Assembly: GCA_013368325.1 (NCBI GenBank)
Contig: JAACJK010000005.1
Span: forward strand, 496,001-560,000
DNA from: Ephemerocybe angulata
Taxonomy: Eukaryota; Basidiomycota; Agaricomycetes; Agaricales; Psathyrellaceae
DNA length: 64,000 bases
Direction of reading: 5' to 3'
Shown here: positions 46,536 through 58,845 of the stretch, piece by piece
Layout: the number at the start of each line of letters is the position of its first letter
Numbering within the stretch: position 1 is the first letter of the stretch
The notes under the pieces: model-generated
What the model saw: the letters and a program-made list of their open reading frames with translations, nothing else
Told to the model about the DNA's origin: nothing
The model's database searches: none
Made by a program: the position numbers and the translations under genes

Positions 46536-47576
46536 TATCTGCTGGTTCCTCTGTGCCGAGTAACTTCGACCGACCATCCTTACCCTTGCCCCTCCGCGGA
46601 TGATAAATGTATTTCGGCTACTGCTATTCGTGCGAATGCTTCTTCTTCTGTCCGAGTTTCTCTTATTACTGCCTGTCCACCTCGGGGTGACCCTTCATTT
46701 GCTAGCTGATCATCTTGGTCTTCATTCTGGCGGCAGGCGAGCAATGCGTCCGATATAAACGTGCCGCGTTTAAGTTGGCGGCTGAGGAAGGGAATTATAG
46801 CAGTAGAATATAGAGCAAAGGTGGTGGGAGGAGAGTCTAATGCCGCTCGAGTTCATAGAAACAGATATCATCGATGCAATCACTCGCGGATCAGTGGCTG
46901 TGCCTAAACGCCAGATGATGATCGAGAGTGCCTCGCAAGGAGGAGGCCTGGAGCGTTTCGCAAAATTGAGAGGAATAACGAATCCTTGAGTTCATTACAA
47001 ATTCATAACTGTGTCGAGAAATACTGTTAGACCGCACTGTCATCATCATACAATCGGTTGGTGTGGTTGTGGTCGTCGTAAGGTTACTTATCAGGAAAGT
47101 TCGCGCGTATGTAGACCAGACTGGTATCTAAACCCATGAATGTTGAGGCAAGCTCATACGATCTGCGATTTTTGACAATGGAGTATAGACGAAGATGCAA
47201 TATAACAATGATGCAACCTAGTACGTTACTGACCCCCAGTGAGAAGCGGAAACGCCCTGCGGTATCTGAGGGGCGCTATTTTCCATCAATGCCAGTGCCA
47301 AACATCCCAGAACTGACCCAGAACTGCTCGAACGGCTTTCTGCCTTCTTTTGCCAATGTACACACTCATTATACCACCACACAATTGATATGTTTCTGCT
47401 CTCCACTGTCCCACTTCTGCTCAGAATCCGCTAGCTTCAGGTATGCTTTCCTTTCATTCAATTTCCCAGACTTTGCACCGTGTGGAACTGTGGTGGACTT
47501 GGGGAAAAACGGACGAGCTGCGACAGTGCGACGGGCACCATCTCTCCCGGCACTTATCCCAACCGACCGAATCAGC
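46536..47576. other. Flank between duplication and transposon-derived fragment
   Basis: No separate gene. A + strand frame from 47136 runs in phase into the next gene and could provide an earlier start, but the ATG at 47577 begins the recognisable part. Confidence 0.35.
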
Positions 47577-48305
47577 ATGGCCAGTAGCAGCAGCACCGAC
47601 TTGGAGGATCCAACCGAGCCTGGTCTTCGCCCAGAAGACCGGACCTACTGGTGCAACTGCGCACGATGGTGCAACGGGATCATGAAGAGCCTCCCCAAGC
47701 GCACCTACTACAACCATCGACTTGAGAGTACTGGCTCCAGAGCTAGCTCCACTGGTCAGACCCGGAACCAAACTCAGCACACTTGGACCCAGATGCAGGC
47801 ACCTCATCTTAGCAACTTCCCGGAGGATGGTATGGGTATAGCGACCCCACAAGTTGCTGGGGCAACCGCTGGAGAAGAAAACCCAGCAGCAGGTCCAGAG
47901 GTGCGTCTGTTCCAATCTCTGTCCCTAAGTTTGAATGAACTAATGGCTTTCGTTTAGCTCACCCCTGTTCCGGACGCTGGAACAAGCAGCAACAACGGTC
48001 ACCCGACGCCGGTGCCTCAGACTCCCACACACAACTACGCCAATGCCGGCTCCTCCACCCAACCGTTCAACATTCCGACTTCGACTCACCCACCTCAGAC
48101 GCCCGCTTACAACTTCTTCAATTCTGCTCAGCCTGGCCCCAATGCACCAGTCCACCACATTGCGGCTGCGACAAATGCCGGCGTCGCCGTTCAGTCCACC
48201 AATGCCCCAGTGCCGGAAATGGGACTTGGAGTTTATCAACCGAACACAAAGACTAGAAATGGGAGGTCCGCCACAGCAGCCCCTCGATGTTCTTACATGC
48301 ACTGA
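47577..48305 (+). CDS. Truncated transposon-associated protein with Cys/His N-terminal motif
   Basis: Exons 47577-47900 and 47958-48305 give 223 residues. The N-terminus has YWCNCARWCNGIMKSLPKRT followed by a YYNH motif, a C-x-C-x3-C...S-x3-T-x3-H pattern that I associate from memory with the start of large Plavaka/tnp2-type agaric transposases. The rest is Gln/Thr/Pro-rich and low complexity, and the frame stops where the transposase core should begin. It is therefore most likely a leftover N-terminal piece of a DNA transposon gene. Downstream, 48420-48690 has short coding-like pieces but no transposase domain. Confidence 0.45.
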
Positions 48306-49545
48306 CAGCGATTTACCAGGAACTTTTACGGGCAGCACTGGAGGTCTTCGATGCCGGCTAACGTGAGGCCAAAGCCAACAACGAGCCAGTTCAACGCAGC
48401 TTGGGCTGCCCTCAATCAAGATCAGCCTGGCATTGCGATGCAATGGAACGTGTGGGCAACACAAGTCAAAGCGTCTGGAGTACGTCGGTCCTCTGGAATA
48501 TTCCGATGTGCACTCACCGTCCGAGTCTTTGGTGTACCTAGGTCAGGGTCTTGGTGGACCCCCTCCTCACGAGCATCCGGAATGCGACCAATATCAAATA
48601 CTAGGCATGTTCTCTACTTCACGGCTGTCGACTCACTATGCTAATATGTTTCAAGATCAAATCCATTGCCGGGCCTCGCCCCTTTGCTTGCGCCTGGCTG
48701 GGTGAATTCACCCCTTTGTGCTCGTCCCCATTTCTGCTTCTGCTGTGCCGGCCCTCCTTTCGCTCGTTGTTTCTTTCAGTTTGCAAGGCTTTGTTGAGTT
48801 CCAGGTAAGTCCTTCTCTGCTGCGACGGCCACTTTCTGACCAACTCCCGACAGTGTCTATTCCGATCCCCACAGTCTACCAACGTTCATTTCCGATTTCT
48901 CGGACTCGCTTTCGACATCGCTTCCACGCTCGTTCACCACAGCCTACCCGTGTCCTCAACTGACGCCAGTTTTGCCATTCACATCGTCGCCTTCAACAGG
49001 CATTTTCTCGCGTTTTCGACAGTATCACGGTTTATTCAAGGTTTATTGCACGGCACACCCTATCAGCTACGGGATGCAGCGGGAATCGGGGGAGAAGGAG
49101 CATGGGTACCAGGGGAAGGAGGGAGGTACAGGGAGGGGTACGAGGAGGGGTACGAGGAGGGGTAGAAAATCATTCCATACTGTACATTCTGATTCATATC
49201 AAACGCACATTTGTGCAATTTCTGGAATACTTCTGCAATGTTTCTGTGAGCGTCTGGGGGCAATTCTGGGCAGTAAATGAGTGCCACTGGCACGCCTCAT
49301 TACCTGCCCGGCATTTGCTCCATGCATATGAAAGTGTGAGCTCCTCTGGGATACCCTGGAGCGTTTTCGATTCTCACTGGGACTGACCGCGTATTGAGAC
49401 ATGACAAAACAGGTCTACAAATGGTATTTAGACGTCACATGAATCGCAATTAGGAGCACTATTTGTAGTCGGGGCTCCGGCGGGTGCTGTATAGTCACTT
49501 TGTAGGAGGAGCTTAGTGGGAGCTGTGGTCCAACGTTCTGCAGGG
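48306..49545. other. Decayed transposon flank with purine-rich repeat
   Basis: No intact gene. Degenerate coding pieces occupy 48350-48700. At 49087-49166 a purine-rich stretch contains GAGGGGTACGAG-type units in tandem. Confidence 0.4.
49087..49166 (+). repeat. Purine-rich short tandem repeat
   Basis: Units of about 12 bp based on GAGGAGGGGTAC occur several times after a GGAAGGAGGGAGG lead-in. The strand is almost all purine. Confidence 0.7.
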
Positions 49546-52500
49546 TTAGAGATAGGTAGCGGACGTGAAGCTGGACGAGGTCTTAAGTAAATAGATGCCG
49601 GTCTTCAGTTGGCGCTTCCATCCCAGGAATATTAATCGGCTCTGTAGAATACAGGTTAGAAGGCTGCGTTCGATTTGCAGGGACATGCGTACCAATGTCT
49701 CAATAGAGGGTGAGGACAAAAATATGTTCATGCTTTGAGCTTGGCATATGTAAGGTGCGCGGTCGGCAGCCATGAGGACGATCGTTTCAGGATCGATTTC
49801 CCATGACGTCTTGTAAATCGCGCGGATGTGCTTGGGGATTTCCTGTATTCTTTGAATCGAACCTTCGAAACAATAGGTAAGAGATATAAGGGATGGACCA
49901 GCGTGGAGTCGTACCATTGTCTGCGACAATTCTGTCACGAAGGGCTTCGGACCATAACTCTAAGTCTTCGAGAAGAGAAATAAGGTGGGTTGGGATGACG
50001 ATAATCTGGCCTGTAAGTATTTCGCGGGTGACTATCATACTAATCACATAGTCAGTAGATGAAACTTGCACCAGTTCCTCTTCGAAACTCACCTTGTAAT
50101 CGGCTCAAATCCTTCCGAATACCCGGTCAATTGACTAGTGTCTGCAGTTGGCATGTAGGCGGTGAGAAGGGAGTTGCATATTCCCTTCTTGAGCTTGCTT
50201 CGGAGAGCATCCCAATTGAAACGGCCGGACGTTCGTGCACTGGTGTAATAGTCGGGTTGCAGCCACCCTTCCGAGGCTGGAGCTTTGTCGAAAGTGGGGT
50301 AGGTCCCGAAGACATTGATAAGGTTGCAACTTTCATCGACTGCGTTGAAGTAAATGGTTTCCGATATAGTCACGTTGATCTGTGCCGCTTCAGCACTGTC
50401 GAAGGGCAATCCCATCATTGCAAACGCGTCTCCTAGGCCTTGGATTCCGATGCCGATCGCGCGATGGTTTTGGGCACCTGACTCGACAGACTGGAGCGGG
50501 TAAAAGCCGGAATCTATGACTCTATTCAACGAGAGAACGACGTGGCGTACGGTGTCTCCGAGTCGGTCGTAGTCGATCCTTCGTTCGCGAGTAACAAACG
50601 ATGGTAGAACAATAGAGGCGATTGGGGATACGGCCGTTTCTTGCCGGTTAGCGTACTGGACGATTTCAGTACAGAGATTGCCTTGAGTGATGACGCCTAG
50701 ATTCTGCTGGTTGCTCGTCCCTATACACCGATACGTTAATACCTCACTCTAATCGGGATGTATTACTCCCTTACTGTTAATGGCGTCTTTGAATAGAATG
50801 GACGGCCCCCCGCTTTCTATCTGACATAGGATGATTTCTCTCCAGAGGTCGCGGGCTGGAATGGTTGAATATGCCTTCCCGGATGCTTCGAGACGTCGGT
50901 ATTCCTTTTCAAAATCCTTCCCAAACGTGCTGATCAGGGTGCTGGCGGTGCTGGGACAGAATAAGGACCATTGCGAATTTTCGTCTACGCGTTGCATGCT
51001 GATCGGTATTTAGGGATTTTGTCAGTTCGTTACTGATGGCAAAAAAACAATAGTAACTCACAATAGGTCGTTAGTCCAGAGCGCGAAGAATATATTCTTG
51101 GCGCGTTCGTCGTCTGGTCCCGTCAGTCGTTTCATACGAACAAAGGACAGAATCTCAGCGTGCCATGGTTCAATATATAGAGTCATGGCTCCAGGGCGTT
51201 TTCCCGGTTCTTGGTCGATGACATTCAACGAGGCATCGAGCAGTTTAATGATAGGTACGATGCCTGTTCGCAGACGCCCATTCACAATGGATCTGAAAAA
51301 TGTCTGAAGTTAGTCTCGTTGGTAGCGACATCAGCATCAATCAAATGGTGCTTACCCCTTTGCTGGGAGGTGTTGTATACCCAGGCCGATTCCGCCTCCG
51401 TTCAAAGTGATCGCCGAAACCTTCTGTAAAGTGTCGAAAATTGTGCCGGGATCGGTGTCAGCTGGTAGGAGATAGCATGAGCTGAGACCCGGTAACTTCG
51501 ACCCGCTATTGGACAATATAGGCGATCCTGGTATGAACCTCATTGAGGACATCATGCAGTATGACTTCTCGACATTGAGGATGTCCGATCCGTGAATTTG
51601 AACGGCTGTCCTCATCCACATGAACTGAGGCCTCTCGAGTAGATCCACTCCATCTTTCAGAAGATACGACTTCTGCAAGACCTTCAGAGCGAAGCTTGCG
51701 ACCATAACTGAATCAGACGTTTTCCCTAAGACTGTGCGCGGGCGAACTCACTAAGAGAACCTCGAATCCTTGGTGTCAGATATCAGGGTGTCGAGTACCC
51801 GTGAATGTAAGGTTACGTTCGCCAGGAAGTCCTCTGATACGAGATTGGCATTGTAGGCCGACAACATCGCGTCACTGAACGACCAGGTTGTTTCGTCGTA
51901 TATCGTTTCGAGTTCAACACCTCGTGCAATCTCCCCGTATATGGAGTCTGACGAAATGAACGATGCTGCTGTACTTGCGAGCAGAGGCTGTAGTGGGAAA
52001 GCTGTAAGACAGGGGACCAGCACAGTTTCCGATAACTCACTCTAAGGTCTACCGTCCTGATTATATCTCCAAACTTCGACAAGAACGTCGTCGTCAATCT
52101 TTCAATAAGGTAAGGATAGTGTACATGACTTTAAATGGACCAGAAACGCACCTTTTGGCTATGTCAAAAAGCTCGGGCGAATCACGGTGGATGTCTATAG
52201 CCTGGTGAGAGGTTAGACAGGGAAGGACAGTGAAAGCCTGTTTTAGACAGTTGGACGCACGCGAAGGACAGTATTTATGACCTTTGGTGGGCCGAGATAA
52301 TGCGATGGGTGTCGTTGTTGTTGTTCAACATTAGCTCCTAGGTTCTTCCAGAACTGTTATTGGCATGATTTACTGACTTTCTCGTCGTCGAAAGGTTGTA
52401 TAATCCTAAAGATGACCAGGCTTAGCTATGTATCTGGCGTATATATATCTGAACTTACCCGTCTACGCGTACGTTATTTTTCGCACCAAGCATTGCAAAG

Positions 52501-52827
52501 TCGCCGGTACGGACGTTTTCAAACCGGAAGATGAACATAGGAAGTGGAAGGCAAGTCGATCGTCAGTATATGTTAGCTTTCGACGGTAAAGGATACATAC
52601 TCCTCTTGATAACGTTGCGGACCATATTGTCGCGGGGTATTGTACTCGAACAATGAGGAAGTGTTGACGCGTCTAGACTCTACGTATGGGACTTCGAGCT
52701 ATGCGTAGAAGACGAGGTGAGGATTCGGTCGGTGAGGGCCGTACAGTCGACGTTTATATACCAAGCGATAGGGTGTCAGCGTCTCGCGGAGGGCCATAGA
52801 ATCTGTACTAGCTTGAAGCGAAGACAT
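49546..52827 (-). CDS. Degenerate paralogue of ribonucleotide reductase large subunit (class Ia R1)
   Basis: R1 makes deoxyribonucleotides with the radical-bearing R2 subunit. Many short exons carry its core in order: FALKVLQKSYLLKDG, QFMWMRTAVQIHGSDIL, LSSCYLLPADTDPGTIFDTL, ITLNGGGIGLGI, KRPGAMTLYIEPWHAEIL, NIFFALWTNDLL, SNQQNLGVITQGNLCTEIVQ, RAIGIGIQGLGDAFAMMGLP, NSLLTAYMPTADTSQ, ADRAPYICQAQSMNIFL. The catalytic N-x-C-x-E triad (NLCTE, near 50671) and the first redox Cys (LSSC) are kept. The partner Cys is Ser (AVSPIAS, codon near 50628). The paired C-terminal Tyr reads GIYLLKT instead of YY, and the tail ends at FTSATYL with no Cys pair. The 5' exons (52050-52827, start MSSLQASTDSM) are tentative and no canonical ATP cone is evident. 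I infer a non-canonical or inactive enzyme. Confidence 0.85.
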
Positions 52828-53282
52828 CGGAGTGGGTAGAAATTTGGGTGTCGAGGGAGTCGGTCAAACGGAACCGCGTTGTCGACATCTTCCGTTCAAT
52901 ATGGTACTTTCATGTACTAGTATGTGTCTGGCGGAACCGATCGCGTTGTATATCATTGTTGATGCGTGTTGTTCGACACCTTCTGAGTCAGGTGCTGCCA
53001 GGCATCTGTCCTCCGGTTCAAAGCGATCTTATTTCTGCACCAAAAGAGCGGATGGCCGCCTTCCAGGTATGTATAGAGCGATTATCCTCGAGGTGGATGC
53101 CTGGAGTCACGAATCTGATTCCATAAGCTACGTATTATTTTCGATGATGTCCTTGAGCTGATGCGATGTGAGTGTTTGCTCTAGGCGGTCTAGTTGTCTA
53201 TAAAGGTCGCCGTTTAACACATGGATACACGAAGCTGTAAGAGCCCATCTGACCCCGACGACCAATAGCCTCTCGCATATCG
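52828..53282. other. Divergent promoter region
   Basis: It lies between the divergently transcribed reductase paralogue and the next gene. No supported gene. Confidence 0.4.
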
Positions 53283-54585
53283 ATGACGAAGCTGGGACCC
53301 TTCGAACGCTTTGTACTGACCGCTCCTTCTAAGATCTCCTTTGGGCTTATGGCTCATTTGGATGTTTGGGAGGTGGTCACCTTGGGGCGACTCAACACTC
53401 GATTACGATACTGGATGGGTGTGTACAGTCGACATACTTGGGACCTCCAGAAGTTTGCGTCAAAGTACACGGCTCGCCCTCGCGGACTCCTCTCCCTCCT
53501 CGACGGGAAGAGATCTGCGGCATACGGAGAGGCCGTATTGCGTTTCTTTTTACGAAGCTCTAGCGCGTATTGCGCTCTCGACATCTGCGCCACTCTGCCG
53601 AAATTCCGGGATATTCTTCGCTTTCTCCGAGACGAACGGTACGAGGTGTTACGCAGGGGCCGACTATGGGAAGAATCGCTCAAAGATCGTGTCGGCGGCA
53701 TTATGGATACTTTCCACGCCGCAGACGGCAAATGGTCGTTGGCGGGAGACCGTAGCTGGACCCCGGCCGAGCATATCGGTCACAAGTTCGAATTCGTGAA
53801 GACAGACCGACAAGGACGTCCGATCCAGATCAACCTTCACTTAATCCGTTGCGAAGCGTATCGTCATGTTCTGGCGTCCTCTCTCAGTGAGTCCCGTATC
53901 ACATATGTTGACCTGTGTGGAGCTGAACGTCACTTCTTTCTATCCTCCTTCCACTCTGAAGCACCTCAAACATGCTTTATAATGAAGGACAGAGCGATTG
54001 CCCCTTTCGCCAGGAGCACTTTCCGGAACAAAATGGCGTTCACCCTCAGGAACCGGTGCCCGACTATCTCCAACAGTTTCGAACGGGAGTATACCGTACC
54101 CGGTATCGACAGCATCCAGTCCTTCGCCGTGGCGCGAGGTCCTCCTTTTGAGTACACCCTCTATGCAACGCTCGAAGTGGGGCCGCGTTATTTCGGGGAT
54201 GGGATGTGCTGGATAATAAATAAAAAGGTGTCAGGTGAGTGCTCAATGTAACAAGTCCAATCTGGACACCTTGGGCGTTGTCCATGTGCCTATATTAGGA
54301 TGAATGGCTCAAATAGCTAACAATGTTCTACCAGATCCCCTCAGCGCAGTGCCGCCCTTCAAAGGGCCATCGTTTGAAGTCCTCGATTGGAGTATGGTTC
54401 ATGACGACCAAGGAACATACTTAACGATCGGCGAACCGTTTATTTGGAGGTGAGAGTAGGCCCGGCTATTCCGTTCCTTATGTCGCCCTTTGCCGCGTCT
54501 TCCTTCATATTAACTAATCCTCGGTTTCAGTTCGCGATATTTCTTCAAGAACTTCTACGATTCTCCAGATATCCAGTACTACTAA
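53283..54585 (+). CDS. F-box-like orphan protein, three exons
   Basis: Exons 53283-54234, 54335-54449 and 54531-54585 join in phase to 373 residues. The N-terminus KISFGLMAHLDVWEVVTLGR then LNTRLRYWM is F-box-like. The central part (SAYCALDICATLPKFRDILR, then AEHIGHKFEFVKTDRQGRP and ITYVDLCGAERHFFLS) resembles the degenerate nucleotidyltransferase-like segment seen in several agaric F-box proteins, without catalytic acids. No signal peptide or membrane segment. Layout is similar to the gene at 37839-39028, so both may belong to one expanded family. SCF adaptor function is inferred only. Confidence 0.55.
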
Positions 54586-54891
54586 TGTCATGTCACGCGC
54601 AGTACCGGCCAGTTCCCGCTTCAAAGTTAGTAGCCGCTACCCCCGAAACATATATCTGTTAGTCAAATAATTCCGCTAAATACCACCAGTTCGATCCACA
54701 CATTCCGGAGATTTTCAGTATGTTGGTATGGGCTGTGTGCGTTACACGTACCTGTTCGCGGGACCTTTGGCAAATGACACAATGAAGAGGCAAGTGACTG
54801 TAATTGTCTTGGAACGTAGTCACCTTTAGGCTGATTCGTGATACGTATATAAGGTGGATATGTGCAGAAGACGGCCGTCATAACAGGTAGC

Positions 54892-55610
54892 ATGAAATTG
54901 CAGACGTTTAGAGGGCTCCCTTTGGTCCGCGAGGTACGTTTTATCCCCCTTTTATGACTCTTATACGGGCTCTAATGGCATTGTCTTCTTGATGGGTGTC
55001 GGCAGCACAATCCGGACGGCTTCACCCACCCTGAAACCTCGAAAGTAAGCTGTGTCGCATGTTTAGGTCTCGTCGAACTTGATTTTCAGCTGGGCTAATA
55101 CATTTGGGTCGTGGCAGGTCAAAGAGGTCGAAGTTCTCGTGTTGAATCACACCTCGGTTATACCTGAGATATGGTCTGTGCCCGTATACGCGCAGAACGT
55201 AGGCGGTGTCGTATTCCAAGAAGCGGATTTGTCCGACCCTTTCTTTCCTATGGGCTCTATGAGTCTCTTGGTGTGCACGACCCCAAACACTGGAACCCCT
55301 TTGCCTTTCGTATATCGCCTCTATGTTGACAGAGGCTTCTACGAGAGACCGAGGAACGTGTGCGCCGAGAACCTATTCAACCGGCAGTGGATGGGCACCA
55401 TCGTCTTGATCAAGTATACGAGGGCCAGCAACCATCGCAAGCGCTTGTTCTGCCATTTGCAAAGGCAAGAAGGAGAGATGTTGATTCCGTTGGTAGGAGA
55501 GTAAGCATTACTTTGTATTCAGGAACGCACTTCCCGAATCGATACTGACTTCCTTTGGTAGGATCTTGGAAGGCATTTGGGATGAAGTGTTTCGCATCAG
55601 CGTCATGTGA
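54892..55610 (+). CDS. Small orphan protein, four exons
   Basis: Exons 54892-54933, 55006-55044, 55118-55500 and 55562-55610 join in phase to 170 residues. The first two exons are tiny (14 and 13 codons) and end in good donors. The main exon reads VKEVEVLVLNHTSVIPEIWS, then VYAQNVGGVVFQEADLSDPF and a basic ASNHRKRLFC segment; the pattern suggests a compact beta-rich domain. No family recognised. It directly follows the F-box-like gene on the same strand. Confidence 0.55.
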
Positions 55611-55846
55611 AGAGGGAGCAGGTGGGCTGGAAAGTGACAGCTGCATCGAAATAGGACAGCTGGAGGCGTTGCGGCTCGGTCGACGGTTTCGGTAGTGAAT
55701 ATACGGCCGTTCTAATTGGTCTGAATACATATTCTATGGCTTGTCCGTATTCGAGGCTGTGATACGTATGTACAGGTCGAGAGCTTCAAGACTAGGATGA
55801 GTAAGAAAGCATAGGTAGGTATGATAATCTCCGTTTTTCAATACAA

Positions 55847-57585
55847 TCACTCCCGACTTCCCTCCACATCGCTCTGATCGCCGGAATCCATGATATCGCT
55901 GCTTCGATCGGGTCTGTTGGCGGGGTACGCATGCTGCCTCAGAGGCGACGGGAAGGGTGAGGCTAAAGAAGAGGTTGAAGCGTTCATGGAAGAGTAAATG
56001 TGACCAGGTGTCGTCGAGCGTTCGTCCCTAAGGCGTCGGGTCGCTTGGCTGATAGGCATGTTCGCAGGCGAAGTAATTCCTGTTGAAGGCGCCATGGGTG
56101 CCTGCTGGGAGCTCGAACCTCTAGACGCGCTCCTAGAGTTCGATCCTTGCAACGCGGGCTCGTAAAACATAGACTGTTGTTGCATGCCGCGAGACGCCGG
56201 CCTGACTTGCGATAGAGGGGAATGCGACGATGGGTCCGAAGGTATGTCCTGTTGGACCTGGGTAGGGGCAATGGCTTGCTGACGAACTCCTCCCGAGGCC
56301 GAGTGAGGAGAAAGGGGAGGTTGGAAGCCGCGCTTAGGTCCTAGAACGCTCCTTTCGGGCGGGGTCATCCGTGGAACCTTGGACGGGCCCCCTGAGACAG
56401 TGTGGTGAGCATCGATACTTTATTAGAGACTCTGCACTCACTGCTCGTCTCGTTGCGTCGCGCTCGTCCATCTACGACCGATGAAGAGTTATATCGGGCC
56501 AATTTGCAGTGAAAAATCGTTTCGAAGGCGAAAGGTGTCAAATCATGATTCCCTGTGGACTCGTCTAAGGCAGAAAGTGTATGGAACGCTTCTTCCGTCA
56601 GGTAAAGCCTCATGTGAAGCATTACATCCGGCTGCCCTGTAAGATAAGACGGTATCGAGTCCCATAGTCAGTCAAAAGTCACTCGCAACGAATCCTCAAA
56701 CACACCTATGAGATCAGTCACGAGCGCCCTTGGAGCGGCCACAGTGTACAAGAAATGTCCACTAGATGAGCGGTCAGGTAGTGCCATGAGAGGAACATCC
56801 ATAGTCGTTCTGGTGGCGGATAGCGGGTAGGTGACTCTGAACGATGCGTAGTTCTTGAATTTCCACCGGGTTTGAATAGTCATCACCATGTCCTCCCGGT
56901 TGAATATGACCTCACTTCGGGCTACAATCGGGGTGGTACCGACTAAGAGAGGGTTGTCGATGTCCGGGATGACGATAAATGGTGCGTAAAGAGGAGGCGA
57001 CTCGGCGTTTTCGGCAAGGGATACCACTTCGACCAGGTTCGTGATCTTCGATGAATGAGAGGAACTTTTGAACGTTTTGAATGGATTAACTGGGTATATG
57101 GCGTGTTAGTCACACGTATTGCCTTGCGAATAGTGATACCCACATGGTACAGGGTGATATCCAAAGGTCGATCTGAACTTATCTTCTGCCTCTTCGTCCG
57201 ATACAAAGATCTTGATGTCTCGCAAAATATAATTGCTCAAGAAGGCGCCTCTCGCTCTCGCCGCTATCGGCGCTGAAGACGTTAAACCGGACGTCGATAT
57301 GGTATCTCCGAGCGCGCCTATGGCTGGAGACAAAACATTAGCGAGAATGTCCTCCAGTAGAGTATGAGGGAAGTCGGGACAACGAGCGCTACAACCGACA
57401 GGTCTGCAAGTCATCGGGAGCGGTAGGGACCGCAGCGCGATGGGTGATGTGAGAGGAAAGAGAGGTTCTGTCCATAGGAGTAGAGATATACAAAACTCAC
57501 CTTTGAAGAACGATTCTATGCTGAGTTTGACATCAGTATACGTTGTCGGTAGGACGTGGAGTTTGCCTACACTGGTTGGGTCCAT
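55847..57585 (-). CDS. Hypothetical protein, five exons, disordered C-terminus
   Basis: Exons 57585-57501, 57323-57144, 57089-56706, 56636-56442 and 56391-55847 join in phase to 462 residues. Residues 1-280 look folded and beta-rich (ILRDIKIFVSDEEAEDKFRS, VVSLAENAESPPLYAPFIVI, FKNYASFRVTYPLSATRTTM, LHMRLYLTEEAFHTLSALDE). The last 180 residues are Ser/Pro/Gln-rich and probably disordered. There is no signal peptide or membrane segment. I cannot name the family. Five clean in-phase splices support a real gene. The intron at 57324-57500 is long for this genome (177 nt) and might hide an exon. Confidence 0.65.
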
Positions 57586-58845
57586 ACATTGCTGCGCGTA
57601 GGGACGTTGGAAGGCGAGGCGCCGGGGGTCGTGCTCGATTGTTGAGGGTCAGGGTTGGGTTGTGTGGTAAAGCTCATTGTACTGGCAATAGTGGGTGGAT
57701 CTCGGCGATGATAGAAGTTCGAATGGGAGGTGGGTTGGTGAGTTTAGGTGTTTGAATCCACCTACCTTTTATACCTTCCAGGTGCGGTATCAGAGCATTT
57801 TCGGGAGGAGGCCGCTCTGAACCTTGACCGCCTTGAGGTCGAGCATCGAATCTGAGATGTTGCCATACCGAGCTCGTCGTTCTGATTAGAGTTAAGCAGG
57901 CGTCGCGGATTGGTCCCGATACGGTGAGTGCTGTGCATCGCAGGCTATGGAATGTGGCGCTGGCACGCGGTCACCCTCTTCACACAAATATATACCGCCT
58001 TCAGCTCCGTCGAATGCTTGGCTCTAAATACAGTTGTGTACTGTTCTTCGATTCCATGAATACAGTTAGGCTGATAGTTAGTTGCCTCGCTTCCTGCCCG
58101 TGTCCGTTGGCTGCTGGTGCTCTCCGCCCTTCTCGAACTATAGGTGGTATCAGTTTTCTGTCAGTAAGTTCCTATTGCATTCGAGGTTTATCTGGCGCTC
58201 GCTCTCTTGGGGCTGATAGATCGACCGCAGTGCGGGCAAGTCCCAGCCGTCACTAGATCCACGGTGTCGGTTCACTTTAGCTGCTGGAACCGGTTCCTGG
58301 AAGCACTCCTGCTTTGGGTAACATCGTGATATGTATCGCTCTCCACAAGTGGATGAATTTGAAAAGTAACACGTAAAAGATATCGTGCACGGGAGTGGTT
58401 TGGGAGTACCCTAGAAATTTTCATAGGCAATAGAATGCCTTGCGTAGTTTATGTGAATCGGTCACGGAGGTGGTGCGGGAGGCAAAATGGCATGTATTTC
58501 CTTTTGTATGGACCGTTTCCAGCGGTGGAACGCTCTTGGATTCTGTCGTTGCGTCACGATCAGCTGGCTGTGGTCGTAGAGGGATATACCATACACCCGC
58601 GAATTTGCCAAGGACGCCACGAATATAGTTTTGCTTTCCCTGTAGCACCTTTCTAGCACAAACGAGGTTCCTTCACGATATTCGCACTAATACGTTGTCT
58701 CCGTTCTACGCATAATGTTCACGAAACAGAATGGCCGATTGGGTCACTAGATACTGAATTACAACAGGTTTCGCATAATGACATGGACATGCAGTAAACG
58801 TAGCGTCGTCGGGAAACATATTTCTTAGGACGTTGGAATGATACC
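57586..58845. other. Intergenic region containing a 5S-like segment
   Basis: No protein gene supported. A TATA-like TTTTATA lies at 57768-57774, placed to serve the minus-strand gene starting at 57585. The 5S-like stretch at about 57853-57945 is listed separately. Confidence 0.4.
57853..57945 (+). rRNA. Possible 5S rRNA pseudogene or 5S-derived fragment
   Basis: In order the stretch shows TTGCCATACC, CGAGCTCGTC, CTGAT, AGTTAAGCAGG and GGTGAGTGCTGTG, matching landmarks of eukaryotic 5S rRNA (5' end, loop A to C, internal control region, 3' part). Spacing between the last two is about 20 nt shorter than in a full gene and several paired positions are lost. It is at best truncated and may be chance. 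Confidence 0.3.
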
